Of a stretch of 64,000 nt of DNA, positions 36,136-45,912 are shown one piece after another. This DNA comes from Aquimarina sp. BL5. Lineage in GTDB: Bacteria > Bacteroidota > Bacteroidia > Flavobacteriales > Flavobacteriaceae. Positions within the stretch are counted from its first letter, which is position 1. Each line of letters begins with the position of its first letter. Both the position numbers and the translations under genes were made by a program. The notes under the pieces were generated by a model, which searched no databases, was not told the origin of the DNA, and worked only from the letters and a program-made list of their open reading frames with translations. Location: the NCBI RefSeq assembly GCF_003443675.1, contig NZ_CP031963.1:3867501-3931500 (forward strand), given 5' to 3'.

Positions 36136-37341
36136 TTAGAAAGTAAATCCAGTCCAAGAGAAAGTTGCAGTATCAACAGATGGTGTTGTTCCTGCAGTAA
36201 TAGTTACAGTAGCTTCTCCAGTTCCACAGTCTACATCACGGTTTTTGATATCAGTGATATCTAACCCATTAGCATCGCTAGCAGTACCAACAATGCTTGT
36301 TGCCGCAATAGCACAACCTTTACTATCTCTTAAGTCTACTAAATCACTTGCAGAAGCATCTTCATTAGCTAAACCAATATATGCTCCAGTTATAGTAGCA
36401 CCACTTCCTCTTCTGATTTTAATCATATCTGCCATTTCGATAATACCTGCATTGATGATAGAGATATTTTCGATAGTAGGGTTTGATTGATTGTTGTCAG
36501 CTGGTGAGTTACCGTCAAGGTTACCATCTCCTTCGATACCTCTAGGGTCTTCAGAAATTGCTGTGTAATCAGCAGTTCTTAGTCCGTACCAATTAGATCC
36601 ACCTCCAGTGTATCCTTGAGTCCAATCAAACATATCATCTCTAGCATTTACTACTAAAAGATTATCTACACTTACAGATCCTCCAAAGAATTCAATAGCA
36701 TCGTCATCACCATATAAAAGAGCGATGTTACTAACAGATGTACCAGAACCAACTCCATAAAGAGTTAATCCGTTAAATTCTTTTTCTCCGTTGATTCTTG
36801 CTCCAGTATATTCTATGATCATATAATCTAAAATACCTGAATTGTCAGCAGCTTCTGTTCCACCATATTGTAATGGTAATACTTCAGTTGTAGAAGTTCC
36901 ACCACCACTAATAGGAGCTTTACCGTTTATTAAAATACCACCCCAGTCTCCAGAACGAGGATTGCCAGCGTTAGAAGTAATACGGATTGGAGCTGTAGCG
37001 GTACCATCAGCTATAATAGTTCCTCCTTGTTCTACAGCAATAAATACATTTGTACCACCAGCAGTTGCTTTGATAGTGGTGTCAGCTTCTATAGTTAACG
37101 TTGCACCATCTTTTACAGAAAGAGCTCCTGTTAAAATCCAAGCTTCGCTAGCGGCAAGTGTTATGTTTCCTGTAACATTTCCTTTAAGATCTGCTACTAC
37201 TAAATCTGGATCATTTTGATCAGCAATAACTCCGTCCATAGTTGGATCAATCGGTGTAATCGGTGTCCCATCGTCGTCACTTCCGCAAGATGCTACTAAC
37301 AATGTAGCAATTGCTAAACTTGATAAAATTAATTTTTTCAT
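36136..37341 (-). CDS. Surface-type lipoprotein with beta-helix repeats, partner of TonB-dependent receptor 1
   Basis: 401 residues. Lipoprotein signal with Cys19 followed by GSDDDG, close to the Asp-rich export signal known to place Bacteroidetes lipoproteins on the cell surface. The body consists of repeated short strands (SGDWGGILINGKAPISGG, GILDYMIIEYTGA, SVDNLLVVNARDDMFDWTQG) consistent with a right-handed parallel beta-helix. It lies 54 bp downstream of a TonB-dependent receptor and is paralogous to the lipoprotein at 41007-42170. It probably binds or presents the receptor's ligand, as SusD does for SusC, but it is not a SusD homologue. Confidence 0.8.
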   Translation of the reverse strand: MKKLILSSLAIATLLVASCGSDDDGTPITPIDPTMDGVIADQNDPDLVVADLKGNVTGNITLAASEAWILTGALSVKDGATLTIEADTTIKATAGGTNVFIAVEQGGTIIADGTATAPIRITSNAGNPRSGDWGGILINGKAPISGGGTSTTEVLPLQYGGTEAADNSGILDYMIIEYTGARINGEKEFNGLTLYGVGSGTSVSNIALLYGDDDAIEFFGGSVSVDNLLVVNARDDMFDWTQGYTGGGSNWYGLRTADYTAISEDPRGIEGDGNLDGNSPADNNQSNPTIENISIINAGIIEMADMIKIRRGSGATITGAYIGLANEDASASDLVDLRDSKGCAIAATSIVGTASDANGLDITDIKNRDVDCGTGEATVTITAGTTPSVDTATFSWTGFTF

Positions 37342-37395
37342 GTTCTTCTGTTTTGAGTTTTAAATATTCGTAATAATTGATAAAAATTGTTATTG

Positions 37396-40170
37396 TTAAA
37401 ATTCATAAGATATACCGGCGCTTATGTTTATTCCTTTCTTGTAACTTGATAATTCTACTGTATCACCAGAAGTAGTATCTTGAGTTAAGGTAAAATCTGG
37501 ATTTAATAAGTTCTTAGCACTTACAGATACACCGAAGTTTTCTCCAAGTTTAATTTTATTGACAAAATCAAGTGTTGGGATTCCGGTTTCTACAATGTTT
37601 TCTCTCCCTGCAACACCAATTGTTAGGATTCGATCACTAAAATAACTGAACACTAAGGATGTTAGAAAATCATAGCTTTTTCTTTTAATATTGTAGGTTA
37701 AATCGGCGTTTATTAAGAGATCAGATGCTCCGGATAATTTGTCTTCACTATTGGTATATCTAACAGTAAGTTCATCGGTTTCTACATCTTCCAAAGTTTG
37801 ATTGGTGTTTAGGTAGGAAATATTTAATCCTGCACTTAGTTTGTTTAAATTGTTTTCTCCGCTTTCACTACTGAATATGTTTTTCTTTATCTCTAATTCT
37901 GCTCCAAATGCAGTAGCTTCAGGAGTATTTACAAATGAAATATCATTTCCTGCAGAATTTACTTCTATAGTGTTTATTGGGAAATCAATGTATTTAAAGA
38001 ATCCGGTAATTGCTATAATTTCTCCTGACTTTGGATACCATTCAAATTTTAGATCTACATTATAGTCATCGGACGCCTGCAAAAGTGGATTACCAAATCT
38101 CGAAAAGTTTACATCTTCATAAAGAAAGGGGGCTACTTCAATAAACTGAGGTAATGTATATGTTTTACTTCCTGCAAGTCTTAGAATACTATTTTCAGTG
38201 AAATTGTATTTTAAACTTAAGCTTGGTAAAATGTAATTTTTTTCGATGTTACCTTCTGGACCGGTTGGTGGAGCTGATACACTACTGATAAGTTCTGTGT
38301 CATAATTTACCGTTTGCTTTACGTTATCTAAACGAACACCCACATTTAAAGTAATTTTATCAAAAAAAGATAGTGTTGTAGCTGCAAATGGCGATAGTAT
38401 TGCTCTTTTTCCTTTATAAAAGAATGGATCTAATGCATTGGTGCCAGTACCTCTATCCGTTAATACTCTAAAAGTATTGTTGTCAATAGATTCTTGATTG
38501 AATACAGCATCTGGATTATTTCTATCTATTGGAGTTTGGCTAAAAAAATCTTGATTAAACTGAATAAAATCAAATTGCCTGTCTGTATTTCTATAATTTA
38601 AACCAGCTTTGATAATATTAATTTTGTCCTCCTCTTCAGAATATTCATTACTAGCATTGTTTAAATCATATGTTAGAATAGCTCTTCCCGCAATATCATC
38701 CTCTTTTAATTCAGAAAAGAATCTGTGATTAAGTCCGGCACTACCGGAGGCTACTCTAAATTCATCATCTATTCTTAAAAATGTATTTTGTCTTCTGTCT
38801 GGTTCATCACTTCTTGCAAGGTTAAAAGAACCAGCAATATCAGCAGTTAACTTTTTGGTTATCTTAAATTCAGCTAATAACTGATTTATAAAGAGGTTGT
38901 TGTCATTTGTTTGTTGTCTTCTTATGAAAGTGGGTCTCTCTTCATCATCACTGACGCTTGTTTGCAATCCAAAATATTCACTCACATTTTGATTATTATC
39001 GTGAATGTATATAGTGTTAAAAGCAATTGTATTTCTAGATTCGCCAAAAGTATATTTAAAATTACCCATTAAAAGTTGAGAAACACTATATTCATATTGA
39101 TCTACATCTAGATCTCTACCCAAGCCACCAGTTGCATTAATTTGTCGTGCAAAACCTTCTTTATATTGGTAGCTGTTATCAATACCTCCTACGAGGAATA
39201 GACTTAATTTGTCTTCTCCTATGTTAAATCTTCTTCCGCCAGATATAGCAACACTACTATTAAATTGGGTGCTTTGCGAGTCCGGGTTTAAATTATTATC
39301 AAAATCATATTGATCTAATGAAGTTATTGGAGATTCACTGTTTAAACCAAAACCTAGTCCATTGGAACCATCGGTTGTTAAAAAATTATCTTCATCTACA
39401 GTTACTGTGTTAATTCCCGAGGAAATAGCAAGCTTAATTTGTTGTCTCCCATTTAATTCTTTAGACTCGATATCGATATTAGCTCCTGCTACATCACCGT
39501 AGAGATTAGAATTGAAAACTTTACTTACCCCCACCGTTTTAATAATATCAGATGTAAAGAAATCTAAAGTTATATTTTTATAGGTAGGGTTGTCAGATGG
39601 GAGTGGAAGCCCATTTAGGGTAGTTGAATTATATCTGTCCCCGAGGCCTCTTACAAAAACATTCTTTTCACCTTCTTGTTTAGTTACTCCAGTGATTTTA
39701 GTAACTGCGGATTCTGCATTACTAACCCCTTTTCTGGCCAATTCTTGTGCTCCGATGGCTTGTTTGATTTCTACTGCATTCTTCTGCTCCAATAATAATG
39801 CCTCTTCTCGCTCTCTACTGGTTTGCACTTTAATCACTACTTCTTCTAATGCAGCGGCAGTTGCGCCTAGTGCAGTATCAATAACAGTTACTTTATTGGG
39901 TTCTACAACAACCTCTGGGATACGTAAAGTTTGATATCCAGTAAAACTGAATTCTAATGTATAGTTCCCTATGGGGACGTTTGGGATTTCATACTTACCA
40001 TCAAAATCTGTAGAAGTTCCAAGAGTGGTTCCTACAATAAGTATGTTTGCAAAAGGCAAGGGTTGATTGTTAGTTTCTTTATCTAACAATATTCCGGCGA
40101 TTGATCCGGTTTCTTGTGCAAAATTTAATCCAAGATAAAACAGTGCAATTACTGTGAAAATTTTTCTCAT
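37396..40170 (-). CDS. TonB-dependent receptor 1 with carboxypeptidase-regulatory-like domain
   Basis: 924 residues. Signal peptide (about 1-18, ending LNFAQ), then a CarboxypepD_reg-like domain (about 20-105: ETGSIAGILLDKETNNQPLP), a plug (about 125-240, with VFVRGLGDRYNSTTLNGLPL) and a 22-strand barrel ending in the terminal aromatic ISYEF. Such outer-membrane receptors import ligands with TonB energy. The closest relative in the window is the receptor at 42215-45070. It forms an operon with the lipoprotein at 36136-37341. The ligand cannot be read from the sequence; context suggests a phosphorus source. Confidence 0.92.
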   Translation of the reverse strand: MRKIFTVIALFYLGLNFAQETGSIAGILLDKETNNQPLPFANILIVGTTLGTSTDFDGKYEIPNVPIGNYTLEFSFTGYQTLRIPEVVVEPNKVTVIDTALGATAAALEEVVIKVQTSREREEALLLEQKNAVEIKQAIGAQELARKGVSNAESAVTKITGVTKQEGEKNVFVRGLGDRYNSTTLNGLPLPSDNPTYKNITLDFFTSDIIKTVGVSKVFNSNLYGDVAGANIDIESKELNGRQQIKLAISSGINTVTVDEDNFLTTDGSNGLGFGLNSESPITSLDQYDFDNNLNPDSQSTQFNSSVAISGGRRFNIGEDKLSLFLVGGIDNSYQYKEGFARQINATGGLGRDLDVDQYEYSVSQLLMGNFKYTFGESRNTIAFNTIYIHDNNQNVSEYFGLQTSVSDDEERPTFIRRQQTNDNNLFINQLLAEFKITKKLTADIAGSFNLARSDEPDRRQNTFLRIDDEFRVASGSAGLNHRFFSELKEDDIAGRAILTYDLNNASNEYSEEEDKINIIKAGLNYRNTDRQFDFIQFNQDFFSQTPIDRNNPDAVFNQESIDNNTFRVLTDRGTGTNALDPFFYKGKRAILSPFAATTLSFFDKITLNVGVRLDNVKQTVNYDTELISSVSAPPTGPEGNIEKNYILPSLSLKYNFTENSILRLAGSKTYTLPQFIEVAPFLYEDVNFSRFGNPLLQASDDYNVDLKFEWYPKSGEIIAITGFFKYIDFPINTIEVNSAGNDISFVNTPEATAFGAELEIKKNIFSSESGENNLNKLSAGLNISYLNTNQTLEDVETDELTVRYTNSEDKLSGASDLLINADLTYNIKRKSYDFLTSLVFSYFSDRILTIGVAGRENIVETGIPTLDFVNKIKLGENFGVSVSAKNLLNPDFTLTQDTTSGDTVELSSYKKGINISAGISYEF

Positions 40171-40644
40171 TTCGTGTCCTTAAAAAATCTGTTACAAATA
40201 AATACGGTTTTCCAGTAAGGAATCTTATCCTACTATTATCCTTAGTTTAAGGGATTGTAATTTTGAATAGAATGGCGAGAAATAGAGTTTTTGATATTTT
40301 TTTTAATCTATTTTGGCGCACCATAGCATTGCACTAGTCCTTGTAAATCCTTTGTTTACCGTGACTTTTGAATTTTACTTTTTGCTTTAACAAATTGAGA
40401 ATTTGTTTCAGGAAATGAACAACTTTGGGTTTTGGTAGTTTTGTGAAATATTATATAAACATTATCACAACGTTAAACGGGTGAAAATGAATATATCTGT
40501 CTTAACAATTGGATAAACTTACAATACGAATAGTTGTGATGTTTTTGTATTTTTTAAAGAATTACTTGAAATTTTAGAATGAAGAGTAATGACTTTGTGG
40601 CTAATCTCTTAAAAACATTAATTTTTAAGATTTTATAAAAAAAG

Positions 40645-40700
40645 AGAAGGCTGAAGAGAAACATTATTGTTGTTGGATAATAATGATCTTCCAGCCTTCT
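40645..40700 (-). terminator. Second minus-strand hairpin with T tract
   Basis: AGAAGGCTG-AAGA pairs with TCTTCCAGCCTTCT (one bulged base). Read on the minus strand it is followed by TCTCTTTTTTT. No annotated gene ends before it; it is 234 bp beyond the terminator at 40934-40979. Confidence 0.6.
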
Positions 40701-40933
40701 ACGAACACGTTTCTTTATATCTAATAGCTAACTCAAAATATTCAAGAAAGTAGTATGTCCTGTATGCTATGATTCTGATTGAATGTTATTTCAAAATTTT
40801 ATTACAAATAAATAAAGTTTGTTTCAGTTGTACTTTATTTGAGTATTATACTTGTATTATGAGAATGTAACTTAAATGCAAGGAATGAAAAGAAAAAGTT
40901 AAGGGGGCTGATTTTTTATATAAGAAAAATAAA

Positions 40934-40979
40934 AATAAGCTGTTTGAAAAATATTCAAGTACTTTTCAAACAGCTTATT
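40934..40979 (-). terminator. Terminator of receptor-lipoprotein operon 2
   Basis: A 17-bp stem, AATAAGCTGTTTGAAAA with TTTTCAAACAGCTTATT, 28 bp after the lipoprotein stop on the minus strand. Confidence 0.85.
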
Positions 40980-41006
40980 ATTGGCGGATTTTTTAAGGTA
41001 TGTTAT

Positions 41007-42170
41007 TTAGTTACGAGTCCATCCAGAATTCCATGAGTTGTAATCTGCACCGGTTCCATTACCAACACCTGTGATTACATCTGCTTCTCCAAAAGTAGTT
41101 CCAGTGTCATTTTTAAGAGTTAGTGTAATATCGTCAAAGGTGATATTTGTAACAGAAGTTTCATTGCTTAATACACCGTTTCCAGTCTCGGTATCATCAA
41201 GGTCAAAACCTTCTGCAAAACCTTCTAACAGTACATTTGTAAATATAGCTCTTGTTCCAGCACGTAATCTGATTGCTTCATTCTCGTTAGAAGAACCAAG
41301 TCCATTAATGGTTAGGTTTGTAACTGTAGGAGCTGACCAAAATACAGGATTTGAGTTGTTTCCTATATCTGTATTAAAACCGTCACCTTCTATTCCTTTA
41401 TCATGAGATTGTCTATGCTCGATATATACATTTGTTAATGTTCCAGTAAATCCTTCAGTCCAGTCTACAGAATCATCCTGTGCGCCTACAACAGATATAA
41501 ATGAAGCGTTCACTGTTCCTCCAAAAAACTCTACTCCATCATCTGCTCCTTCAAAAGCTTGTATGTATTCTATTGTAGTTCCGTTTCCTACTGCGTAGAA
41601 CGAAAACCCATTATTTTCTGAAGCTGCATCTGCTGCACCACCAGAATATTCGATACGAACGTATCTAAGGATCCCTGAGTTGTCATCTACTGCACTACCA
41701 CCATATGGTAATCCTCCAATTTCGGAAGTAGAAGTTGCGTCTCCTCCAACAACAGAGTTTATCGGTGCTTTACCTAATAAGATTAGACCTCCCCAGTCTC
41801 CAGGATTTGGAGTTGAGGTAGCAGAAGTAAATACAATAGGGTTAGAAGAAGTTCCTTCTGCGTTAATTATTCCTCCTTGTAATACAGCGATGTATACATC
41901 AGATCCGGTTGCTGCACGTACAACTACACCAGGTTCTACAGTTAACGTGAATCCTTCAGGAACAATAAGAGCGCTAGTAAGCGAGTACTCAGTATTTGAC
42001 TCAAGAGTAAGGTCTTCTGTAAGAGTACCTCCTATAACTTCACTCGTAGGATCAACAGGAGAACCGTCACCATTGATGTTAATCGTTATGTCTGATGTAT
42101 CGTCACTTGCACACGCTGCGAAAAGCATTGCAATGACAGTGATTTTTAAAAGAAATATGTTTGCTTTCAT
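41007..42170 (-). CDS. Surface-type lipoprotein with beta-helix repeats, partner of TonB-dependent receptor 2
   Basis: 387 residues, lipoprotein signal with Cys20 followed by ASDDTSD, again an Asp-rich surface-export type N-terminus. The body matches the paralogue at 36136-37341 block by block: EPGVVVRAATGSDVYIAVLQ, NPGDWGGLILLGKAPIN, DNSGILRYVRIEYSGG, EGADDGVEFFGGTVN, VVGAQDDSVDWTEGFTG. The repeating DWGG / DxSGIL / DD.xEFFGG phrases suggest a parallel beta-helix with conserved acidic turns. It is 44 bp downstream of receptor 2. Confidence 0.8.
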   Translation of the reverse strand: MKANIFLLKITVIAMLFAACASDDTSDITININGDGSPVDPTSEVIGGTLTEDLTLESNTEYSLTSALIVPEGFTLTVEPGVVVRAATGSDVYIAVLQGGIINAEGTSSNPIVFTSATSTPNPGDWGGLILLGKAPINSVVGGDATSTSEIGGLPYGGSAVDDNSGILRYVRIEYSGGAADAASENNGFSFYAVGNGTTIEYIQAFEGADDGVEFFGGTVNASFISVVGAQDDSVDWTEGFTGTLTNVYIEHRQSHDKGIEGDGFNTDIGNNSNPVFWSAPTVTNLTINGLGSSNENEAIRLRAGTRAIFTNVLLEGFAEGFDLDDTETGNGVLSNETSVTNITFDDITLTLKNDTGTTFGEADVITGVGNGTGADYNSWNSGWTRN

Positions 42171-42214
42171 GATTTTTATTTTAATTAATTTTCTTCGTGT
42201 TCGTTTTAATTGGG

Positions 42215-45070
42215 TTAAAATGTATATTTAAATTGTAATCCGATATTTACTCCTCTTTTATAACTAGATAGCGCAAATTCATCTATTGGATTGATTTCAT
42301 TATTTGCATTTCTACTAAATGGAATGCCTAAAGTGGTAAGTACATCTTCTGATATCGTAGCGTTTTCACGAACTCTTTCAATCGTTGGGTTCAACAAGTT
42401 TTTAACACTAAGGTTAATTTCAAAGTTGTCACGTACTTTGTTTTTCCAAACGAAATCTAATGTCGGCACTCCCTTTTCAACTATGTTTCCTAATTGTCCT
42501 GCTCCTAATGCATCGATACGATCAGAAAAATAAGAGAATACAAGGTTTGCTACAGGCTTATAATCTCCAAAAGTTGGAGTATAACTTACATCAGCATTGA
42601 TCAAAAATGGTGATGCACCTTGTAGTTGATCAGAATCTCTATTAAAATTGGTATTGAAGGTTCCTGAAATAGTTTTTAAATCTTGTTTTGTAGCTGTGTA
42701 CGTAACGTTTAGACCTGCAGAAAGAAGACTTTCTTCTTCAGTATTTAATAACAATGCTTTACGCGCTTCTAATTCAATACCAAAAACTTCTGCTTTATCT
42801 CCTGTTCTAAAGAAACGTTGTGTTCCTGTAGCATCATTCGCAGATACTAAGTTTACAGGATCATTAATTTGTTTTGCAAAAGCAGCAACAGAAAATATCT
42901 GACCTTTATTAAAGAACCATTCGTATTTTAAATCTAGATTGATAATAGAAGAGAATGCAGGATCATTTAATAGGTCTGGATTACCACCGATACGATCAGT
43001 TACATTTTCATATACAAATGGAGCAACCTCTTTAAATTCTGGATTAGAAACTGTTCTACTCACAGAAAAACGTAAATTTTGATCCTCGTTTAATGCATAT
43101 TTTACATTTAAACTTGGTAAGAAGAACGTTTCTGTAGCTTCATTACTTCCAGGATTGTTAAATGCAAGATTGATTACATCGTATTCAATGCTTTGTTTGA
43201 ATGATTCTACACGCAATCCAGGAACAAATGTCCACTTTTCTCCGTATTTATAGATTGCATTAGCATATAAGGCGTGTATATCTAAGTTTCCGGTATAGGT
43301 GTTTTCTGGAAGCCCCGGAAGGTTTGTGTTTCCTAATCCAGCTGAAGGATCTAAAGCATTTATCACTACTGTATTATAGGTAACACCCAGATTATCAATA
43401 TTAAAAATTGAATTAAAATCATTAACATCAGTAACTTCTGTTCTTGGTTCAAGAATACTTAATCCAAAACGTTGATTATCAAAATCACGCTGTTTTATAC
43501 GTCCATTGTATCCAAAATTGAAGGACAAATTTTCTGATTGCTCGTATGCTACGTTTATACGACCGTTCCATTCTTGATCTTCGATATTTTGAAAATAACG
43601 TTGGTTATCAAAATCTACGTTACGGAAAAGAACTGGGTTTGTAGTTGGATCATTATCTAGGGCTAGGTCGAACTGTTCTATAGCGATTCGTTTTCTGTCT
43701 GGTTGACGAGCAAGAACACTATTAAAACCAATTCCGTAATCTACTTTTATTTTTTCATTAATGTTACTAACTCCAGATAGTTGGTTAACATAGATCATAT
43801 CCTGCTCAAATTGTACATTTTGAGTAAAAAAACCAAAGTCGTCAATATCTGCAATAGTATTTCGATTAAATCCTTTCCCATCAATTCCAAAACGACCTAC
43901 TTCGTCTGTTGCATCATTAATGAATAAGGAAGTAAACTTTATTCTATGATCAGGATTAATACTATATACAATGTTTGTCATTGCGGTAGTAGTGCGGCTA
44001 TATTCAAAGCTTTCAGCATCTCTAAATATTTGATTCTCTGCGGCAGTAACATTTGCCGCTTGTCCTCTTGCGTATTCGTAACTACTTCCAAAAGAAGCGG
44101 TTCCAAAGATGCTTAGTTTTGATTCCTCACCAATTTCCCAGGATTTTCCCGCTGTAATTGATCCAGAAAGTCCAACCGGTCCTTCTGATGAAATAGGATC
44201 AATACCGTGAGATAGTACAACAGCAAATGGATCATTTTTATATCTATTGTAAAATCCAAAGAATCCCGTTCCTTCACTTTTTACGAACTTTTCTCCGATT
44301 GCAGCTGTGTTTATTGTATTACCTAGATCAACATTAATATATGCTTTTCCCACATGTTCTTTGGCGATAATATCTACATTACCTGCTGCAAAATCTCCAT
44401 AAAAATTAGCAGCATATGTTTTGCTTACGCCGATGTTCTGAATAACATCAGATGAGAAGAGACCAAGATCTATATTTTTCTTGTCTACATTATTTGCGGG
44501 TAATGATAAACCATTGAATGTGGTGTTCAGATATCTATCTCCAAGACCTCTAACATAAACATTACCTCCTCCTTCTTGTTTTGAGATTCCAGAAATTTTA
44601 GTAACGGCTCCAGCAGCGTTACTCACACCTTTGTTCGAAAGTTCCTGAGCTCCAATGCTCTGTTTCTGAACTATAGCACCTTTTTGGTCTAAAAGAAGTG
44701 CTTGCACACTTTCTTTTTTTCTACTAGTCGTTTTGATAACAACTTCATCTAAGGCTGCTGCACTAGCACTAATTGATGCGTTTACAGTAGTAGTTTCATT
44801 TGGTTTTACGATAACTTCTTTTTCAAGTGTTTCATATCCAACAAAACTAAATTCTACAACGTATGTTCCAGGGTCTAAATTTTCAATGGTATACAATCCA
44901 TCAAAATCAGTGGTTGTTCCTTTACTAGTTCCCTTTATCAATACATTGGCAAAAGGTAAAGGTTGATTATTTGCTTCTTTATCAAGCAAAGTACCAGCTA
45001 TAGAGCCGGTTTCCTGCGCACTAACTATTCCAACAACGAATAGTGCACAGAGAATTACAATTTTTCTCAT
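42215..45070 (-). CDS. TonB-dependent receptor 2 with carboxypeptidase-regulatory-like domain
   Basis: 951 residues. Signal peptide (about 1-18, VGIVSAQ), CarboxypepD_reg-like domain (20-105), plug with VYVRGLGDRYLNTTFNGLSL, then the barrel ending LQFKYTF. Same architecture and local identity to receptor 1, so the pair arose by duplication together with their lipoproteins. It is the first gene of the operon; a TAAC 11-bp direct repeat lies at 45151-45167, about 80 bp upstream. Function as in receptor 1; ligand unknown. Confidence 0.92.
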   Translation of the reverse strand: MRKIVILCALFVVGIVSAQETGSIAGTLLDKEANNQPLPFANVLIKGTSKGTTTDFDGLYTIENLDPGTYVVEFSFVGYETLEKEVIVKPNETTTVNASISASAAALDEVVIKTTSRKKESVQALLLDQKGAIVQKQSIGAQELSNKGVSNAAGAVTKISGISKQEGGGNVYVRGLGDRYLNTTFNGLSLPANNVDKKNIDLGLFSSDVIQNIGVSKTYAANFYGDFAAGNVDIIAKEHVGKAYINVDLGNTINTAAIGEKFVKSEGTGFFGFYNRYKNDPFAVVLSHGIDPISSEGPVGLSGSITAGKSWEIGEESKLSIFGTASFGSSYEYARGQAANVTAAENQIFRDAESFEYSRTTTAMTNIVYSINPDHRIKFTSLFINDATDEVGRFGIDGKGFNRNTIADIDDFGFFTQNVQFEQDMIYVNQLSGVSNINEKIKVDYGIGFNSVLARQPDRKRIAIEQFDLALDNDPTTNPVLFRNVDFDNQRYFQNIEDQEWNGRINVAYEQSENLSFNFGYNGRIKQRDFDNQRFGLSILEPRTEVTDVNDFNSIFNIDNLGVTYNTVVINALDPSAGLGNTNLPGLPENTYTGNLDIHALYANAIYKYGEKWTFVPGLRVESFKQSIEYDVINLAFNNPGSNEATETFFLPSLNVKYALNEDQNLRFSVSRTVSNPEFKEVAPFVYENVTDRIGGNPDLLNDPAFSSIINLDLKYEWFFNKGQIFSVAAFAKQINDPVNLVSANDATGTQRFFRTGDKAEVFGIELEARKALLLNTEEESLLSAGLNVTYTATKQDLKTISGTFNTNFNRDSDQLQGASPFLINADVSYTPTFGDYKPVANLVFSYFSDRIDALGAGQLGNIVEKGVPTLDFVWKNKVRDNFEINLSVKNLLNPTIERVRENATISEDVLTTLGIPFSRNANNEINPIDEFALSSYKRGVNIGLQFKYTF

Positions 45071-45150
45071 AACGTGTTCTAAATTCGGTGCAAATAACGT
45101 TAGCTATTGTTACCTGTGCGTTACTGAAAAATTAAATAAGAGTGATTATA

Positions 45151-45167
45151 ATGTTATGTAATTGTTA
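45151..45167 (-). promoter_or_regulatory. Candidate Pho-box-like operator of receptor operon 2
   Basis: On the minus strand TAACAATTACATAACAT: two TAACA units spaced 11 bp, oriented toward the receptor gene. The 11-bp spacing is that of DNA bound by PhoB/OmpR-type regulators. Function is inferred. Confidence 0.45.
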
Positions 45168-45404
45168 TCTGTTTTTGACTAAGATTTACATTTTTATAAA
45201 AAAACTAGTCAGTTGTCGTTTGTGAAGTTCTTTAAAGGTAAGGGTTTAGCTTAAAATTTTTGATGATTACCTAATTGTTAAGAGCTTCGTTTTAAGGATA
45301 AGTGATATATGAATGTGGTTTTGATCAAAGACAAGATTTGTACATTCTGTTTGGAAAAAATAGCGTTTTAGTCTTTATAAGGTTTGGAGTTTTTTAAACA
45401 AAAA

Positions 45405-45432
45405 AAAGCGTTCATAAATTTATGAACGCTTT
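45405..45432 (-). terminator. Terminator of the MORN-repeat gene
   Basis: Perfect 28-bp palindrome AAAGCGTTCATAAA / TTTATGAACGCTTT, 21 bp after the MORN gene stop; the minus strand continues into a T run. Confidence 0.8.
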
Positions 45433-45453
45433 ATATGAAATATTTTAGCAAAT

Positions 45454-45816
45454 TTAATTATCGTTGTAATTGACAACTACATCGCTTTTGTTAGACCAAG
45501 TGGTTACGGAAGCAATATTATTATCAGTATAATTTACTTCTGATAGTTTTTCGTTACTCCAGAAAAACCATTTTCCTGTCTTAAATCCATTAGTATATTG
45601 TCCCATAGCAATTTTCTTACCAGTTGCATCATAAGATTTCCATTCTCCGTGAAGTTTTCCTTCTTTGTTATAAAATCCCTGCTGACGTACCTCGCCGTTT
45701 TCGTAAAAGTAAGTGCCTTTGATAGCATCACCTTGCTTTTCGAAAGTAGGTTTTGCTTCTTGTGCCATAATTACTCCTGAAAAAAGGATTGCTAGTGTTA
45801 AGAGTAAATTTTTCAT
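45454..45816 (-). CDS. Secreted MORN-repeat protein
   Basis: 120 residues with signal peptide (about 1-18, FSGVIMAQ). The mature part has three or four MORN-type repeats of about 23 residues (GTYFYENGEVRQQGFYN, GEWKSYDATGKKIAMGQY, GKWFFWSNEKLSEVNY). The family is often labelled YwqK antitoxin, but no toxin is near and the secretion signal argues against that. Sits in the putative phosphate cluster, divergent from the PiT transporter, with a TAAC direct repeat at 45896-45912 upstream. Role unknown. Confidence 0.8.
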   Translation of the reverse strand: MKNLLLTLAILFSGVIMAQEAKPTFEKQGDAIKGTYFYENGEVRQQGFYNKEGKLHGEWKSYDATGKKIAMGQYTNGFKTGKWFFWSNEKLSEVNYTDNNIASVTTWSNKSDVVVNYNDN

Positions 45817-45895
45817 AATATATGTTTTATTGGGGGTGTTCTTAATATTTACATTACAAATGTAACATTAATTTTACTTTTAAGCAACCTTTACG

Positions 45896-45912
45896 TAACA
45901 TTAAATTAACAT
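45896..45912. promoter_or_regulatory. Candidate Pho-box-like operator upstream of the MORN gene
   Basis: TAACATTAAATTAACAT on the plus strand: two TAACAT units exactly 11 bp apart. In the gene's own direction it reads as TGTTA units. A degenerate third unit lies about 35 bp nearer the gene (TAACATTAATTTTAC). Confidence 0.45.

Larger units (their letters stand above)
40171..41006. other. 836-bp non-coding interval between the two receptor operons
   Basis: No convincing reading frame on either strand. It holds the promoter region of receptor 1 (40171 to about 40600), a minus-strand hairpin at 40645-40700 and the terminator of the upstream operon at 40934-40979. The roughly 230 bp between the two hairpins carries no ATG-started frame on the minus strand and could be a small RNA. 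Confidence 0.6.
45071..45453. other. Promoter region of receptor operon 2
   Basis: 383 bp without a reading frame. It contains the TAAC direct repeat at 45151-45167 and, next to the MORN gene, the palindromic terminator at 45405-45432. The rest shows no recognisable site. Confidence 0.6.

Noticed and set aside
37841..38065. Small reading frames opposite to the receptor, lipoprotein and other large genes
   Set aside because: They are antisense shadows of clearly coding frames, with low-complexity hydrophobic translations and no homology.
40171..40600. A TAAC 11-bp direct repeat before receptor 1
   Set aside because: Candidates such as TTAACAATTGGATAAAC show only weak agreement in the second unit.
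42215..45070. SusC/SusD polysaccharide utilisation locus
   Set aside because: The lipoprotein partners lack SusD features and no glycoside hydrolases are near.
45454..45816. MORN protein as antitoxin of a toxin-antitoxin pair
   Set aside because: It has a signal peptide and no toxin gene is adjacent.
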